From contig NZ_CANKXG010000006.1 of the NCBI RefSeq assembly GCF_947487575.1, positions 222,723 through 286,722 of the forward strand: a DNA stretch of 64,000 nucleotides, written 5' to 3'. The stretch comes from an uncultured Algibacter sp. GTDB taxonomy: Bacteria; Bacteroidota; Bacteroidia; Flavobacteriales; Flavobacteriaceae. Each line of letters starts with the position of its first letter. The stretch's first letter is position 1. This document shows positions 63,063 through 64,000 of this stretch, one piece after another. The notes below the pieces were generated by a model. The model was given only the letters and a program-made list of their open reading frames with translations. It had not been told where the DNA came from and did not search any database. Position numbers and translations under genes: made by a program.

Positions 63063-63196
63063 CGCTAACACAGTATATAAAAAATTGATAGTATTAGGCT
63101 AAAACAAAGTTAGTTGCTCATTTGCTAGCTTCTGATTTTCCTTCGGAAAATCCTCGCACACAAACATGCAACTTTTCATATACATGACCGTTGTGC
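63063..63196 (+). repeat. attC-like site 36
   Basis: CGCTAAC to GTTGTGC, 134 bp; site 3 family. The cassette ends match for only 7 nt here (CGCTAAC / GTTAGCG), the shortest of all. Confidence 0.88.
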
Positions 63197-63222
63197 GTAA
63201 GCTGAAAAACCAACCGAAAACA

Positions 63223-63816
63223 ATGAAAAAAACATTATACGATTTGACCAAAGAGGACTGGAATACACTTTTCCCGATTGAATTGGTTGACCACAATCCT
63301 GAATGGAAAAATATTTATGAAAACGAAAAACAGCGGATTTTAGAAAAAATCGGACAAGAAAAAATTCTAAGAATTGAGCATTTTGGGAGTTCTTCAATCA
63401 CATCAGTAAAATCCAAACCCTATATCGACTTAATGATTGAAATTCCTAAAGATTAATTGTTTGACGAACAATTAATCGACCAATTTACGAAATTAGGTTA
63501 TTCTCATTTTAAAGTTCCTGCAAGAGAAAATATTGAGGAATATTCAACATTTGGAAAGGGATATAATCTTGATGGAAAGAAAGAACAGATTTTCCATATT
63601 CATATGTGTCCAAAAGATAATGTGATGTGGAAACAAATAGACTTTAGAGACTATTTAAATGCGAATAAAAAACGAGCAAAAGAATACGAAGATTTAAAAA
63701 TTGAATTAGCATCTAAGTTTAAAAACGATAGAGGTTCCTATGTACTTGGAAAAACAGATTTCGTCAAAGAGACATTGGAATTAATAGAAAAAAAGCCTAC
63801 GCACAACAATGTATAA
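63223..63816 (+). pseudogene. Cassette 37: GrpB-family protein interrupted by an in-frame stop
   Basis: Two in-frame parts form one GrpB/UPF0157 nucleotidyltransferase-like protein: VDHNPEWKNIYENEKQRIL, HFGSSSI and KSKPYIDLMIEIPK before the stop, and HIHMCPKDNVMWKQIDFRDYLNAN after it. A TAA at 63454-63456 breaks it; TTG follows at once. The stop sits in an 11-bp perfect inverted repeat (63451-63477). The final stop is inside attC-like site 37. Probably a pseudogene; read-through cannot be excluded. Confidence 0.82.
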
Positions 63817-63932
63817 AAATAATTGCGGTTTAGTGCTAAAACAAAGGTAGTTGCTTATTTGTTACGTCTGATTTTCCTGCGGAAAATCCTCGCACACAAA
63901 CACGCAACTATTCTTATACGTAAACGTTGTGC
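63801..63932 (+). repeat. attC-like site 37
   Basis: GCACAAC to GTTGTGC, 132 bp; site 17 family, apex GATTTTCC-TGC-GGAAAATC. TACGCACAAC mirrors GTTGTGCGTA. Confidence 0.9.
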
Positions 63933-63956
63933 TTCATTATGACAAACCGTTAACCA

Positions 63957-64000
63957 ATGATAAAATTCTTTAGAAAAATTAGAAAAAAATTGCTCTCTGA
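63957..64000 (+). CDS. Cassette 38: start of a gene (cut by window end)
   Basis: ATG 63957 opens a frame with a strongly basic start (MIKFFRKIRKKLLS) to the end of the window, 31 bp inside cassette 38. Nothing can be said about the product. It shows that the array continues. Confidence 0.5.
   Translation, partial: MIKFFRKIRKKLLS

Larger units (their letters stand above)
27693..64000 (+). mobile_element. Integron-like gene-cassette array (38 cassettes, continues past the window)
   Basis: At least 37 complete cassettes and a 38th cut by the window end. Each begins at G^TT, ends in an attC-like site, and carries the reverse complement of its own first 7-12 nt at its 3' end. Nearly all genes lie on the + strand, in the direction of the recombinase. 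The site architecture and bottom-strand folding bias are integron-like. Cassettes are numbered from the recombinase. Confidence 0.9.

Noticed and set aside
28595..63932. Regularly recurring repeats as a CRISPR array
   Set aside because: Repeats are about 132 bp, diverged and separated by 0.03-2 kb segments with genes; no cas genes are present.
28595..63932. The 37 repeats as insertion sequences or MITEs
   Set aside because: No transposase and no target-site duplications. The private complementarity belongs to the segment between repeats, which an insertion model does not predict.

Overview
The window is AT-rich chromosomal DNA from a member of the Flavobacteriaceae (Bacteroidota). Signs of this are the gliding genes gldB and gldC, exosortase XrtF with its partner, a TonB-dependent receptor, Bacteroidetes -7 boxes (TAnnTTTG), and the gene order miaB / sigma-54 activator / lptE / TPR / secG / groES / groEL. 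I cannot name the genus.

Left part (1-26.3 kb) is ordinary core genome: the secG-groESL cluster (1-5.9 kb); a reverse-strand block of metal-related membrane genes and the XrtF pair (6-11.2 kb); fRMsr and purH (11.3-13.5 kb); the rod-shape operon mreB-mreC-mreD-pbp2-rodA (13.8-19.3 kb); a lipoprotein-type deformylase and two envelope proteins; gldC-gldB; nadE; a LuxR-type regulator; and dnaG.

Right part (26.4-64 kb, running off the end) is an integron-like gene-cassette array. It starts with a tyrosine recombinase at 26478-27659, followed by an attI-like site and at least 38 cassettes separated by 37 attC-like sites, most of 131-135 bp. Three properties match integron cassettes. (1) Every complete cassette begins with GTT plus a short private sequence and ends with its reverse complement (7-12 nt, 37 of 37). 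(2) Each ordinary site has AAC, about 3 unpaired nt, a 15-18 bp stem, a variable apical hairpin, the returning stem, about 6 unpaired nt, then GTT. (3) Almost all imperfect stem pairs are A opposite C on the + strand, so they become T.G wobbles on the - strand; the bottom strand therefore folds better, as in integrons where the bottom strand is the recombination substrate.

The system departs from textbook integrons. The recombinase lacks the IntI-specific insertion, has an extra N-terminal domain, and points the same way as the cassettes. Two related palindromes, one upstream of the recombinase gene and one at the attI-like site, suggest integrase binding and possible autoregulation.

Cassette cargo is mostly small, unrelated genes of unknown function, often membrane or lipoproteins. 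Recognisable cargo includes a Thoeris-like TIR/TIR/caspase set, HigBA, an Xre-ImmA/PIN pair, a DUF3883 nuclease-like protein, a DUF4365-TPR protein, AP2-DUF2971, DUF4238, an RraB-TPR fusion, a matrixin with six exact 59-residue repeats, a trypsin-like protease, a GNAT acetyltransferase, an MltG, a SAM methyltransferase and a broken GrpB. Three copies of a short gene-less palindromic cassette sit in front of cassettes that all begin GTTGCCA. The likely overall role is a large, stable chromosomal reservoir of exchangeable, defence-rich cassettes.
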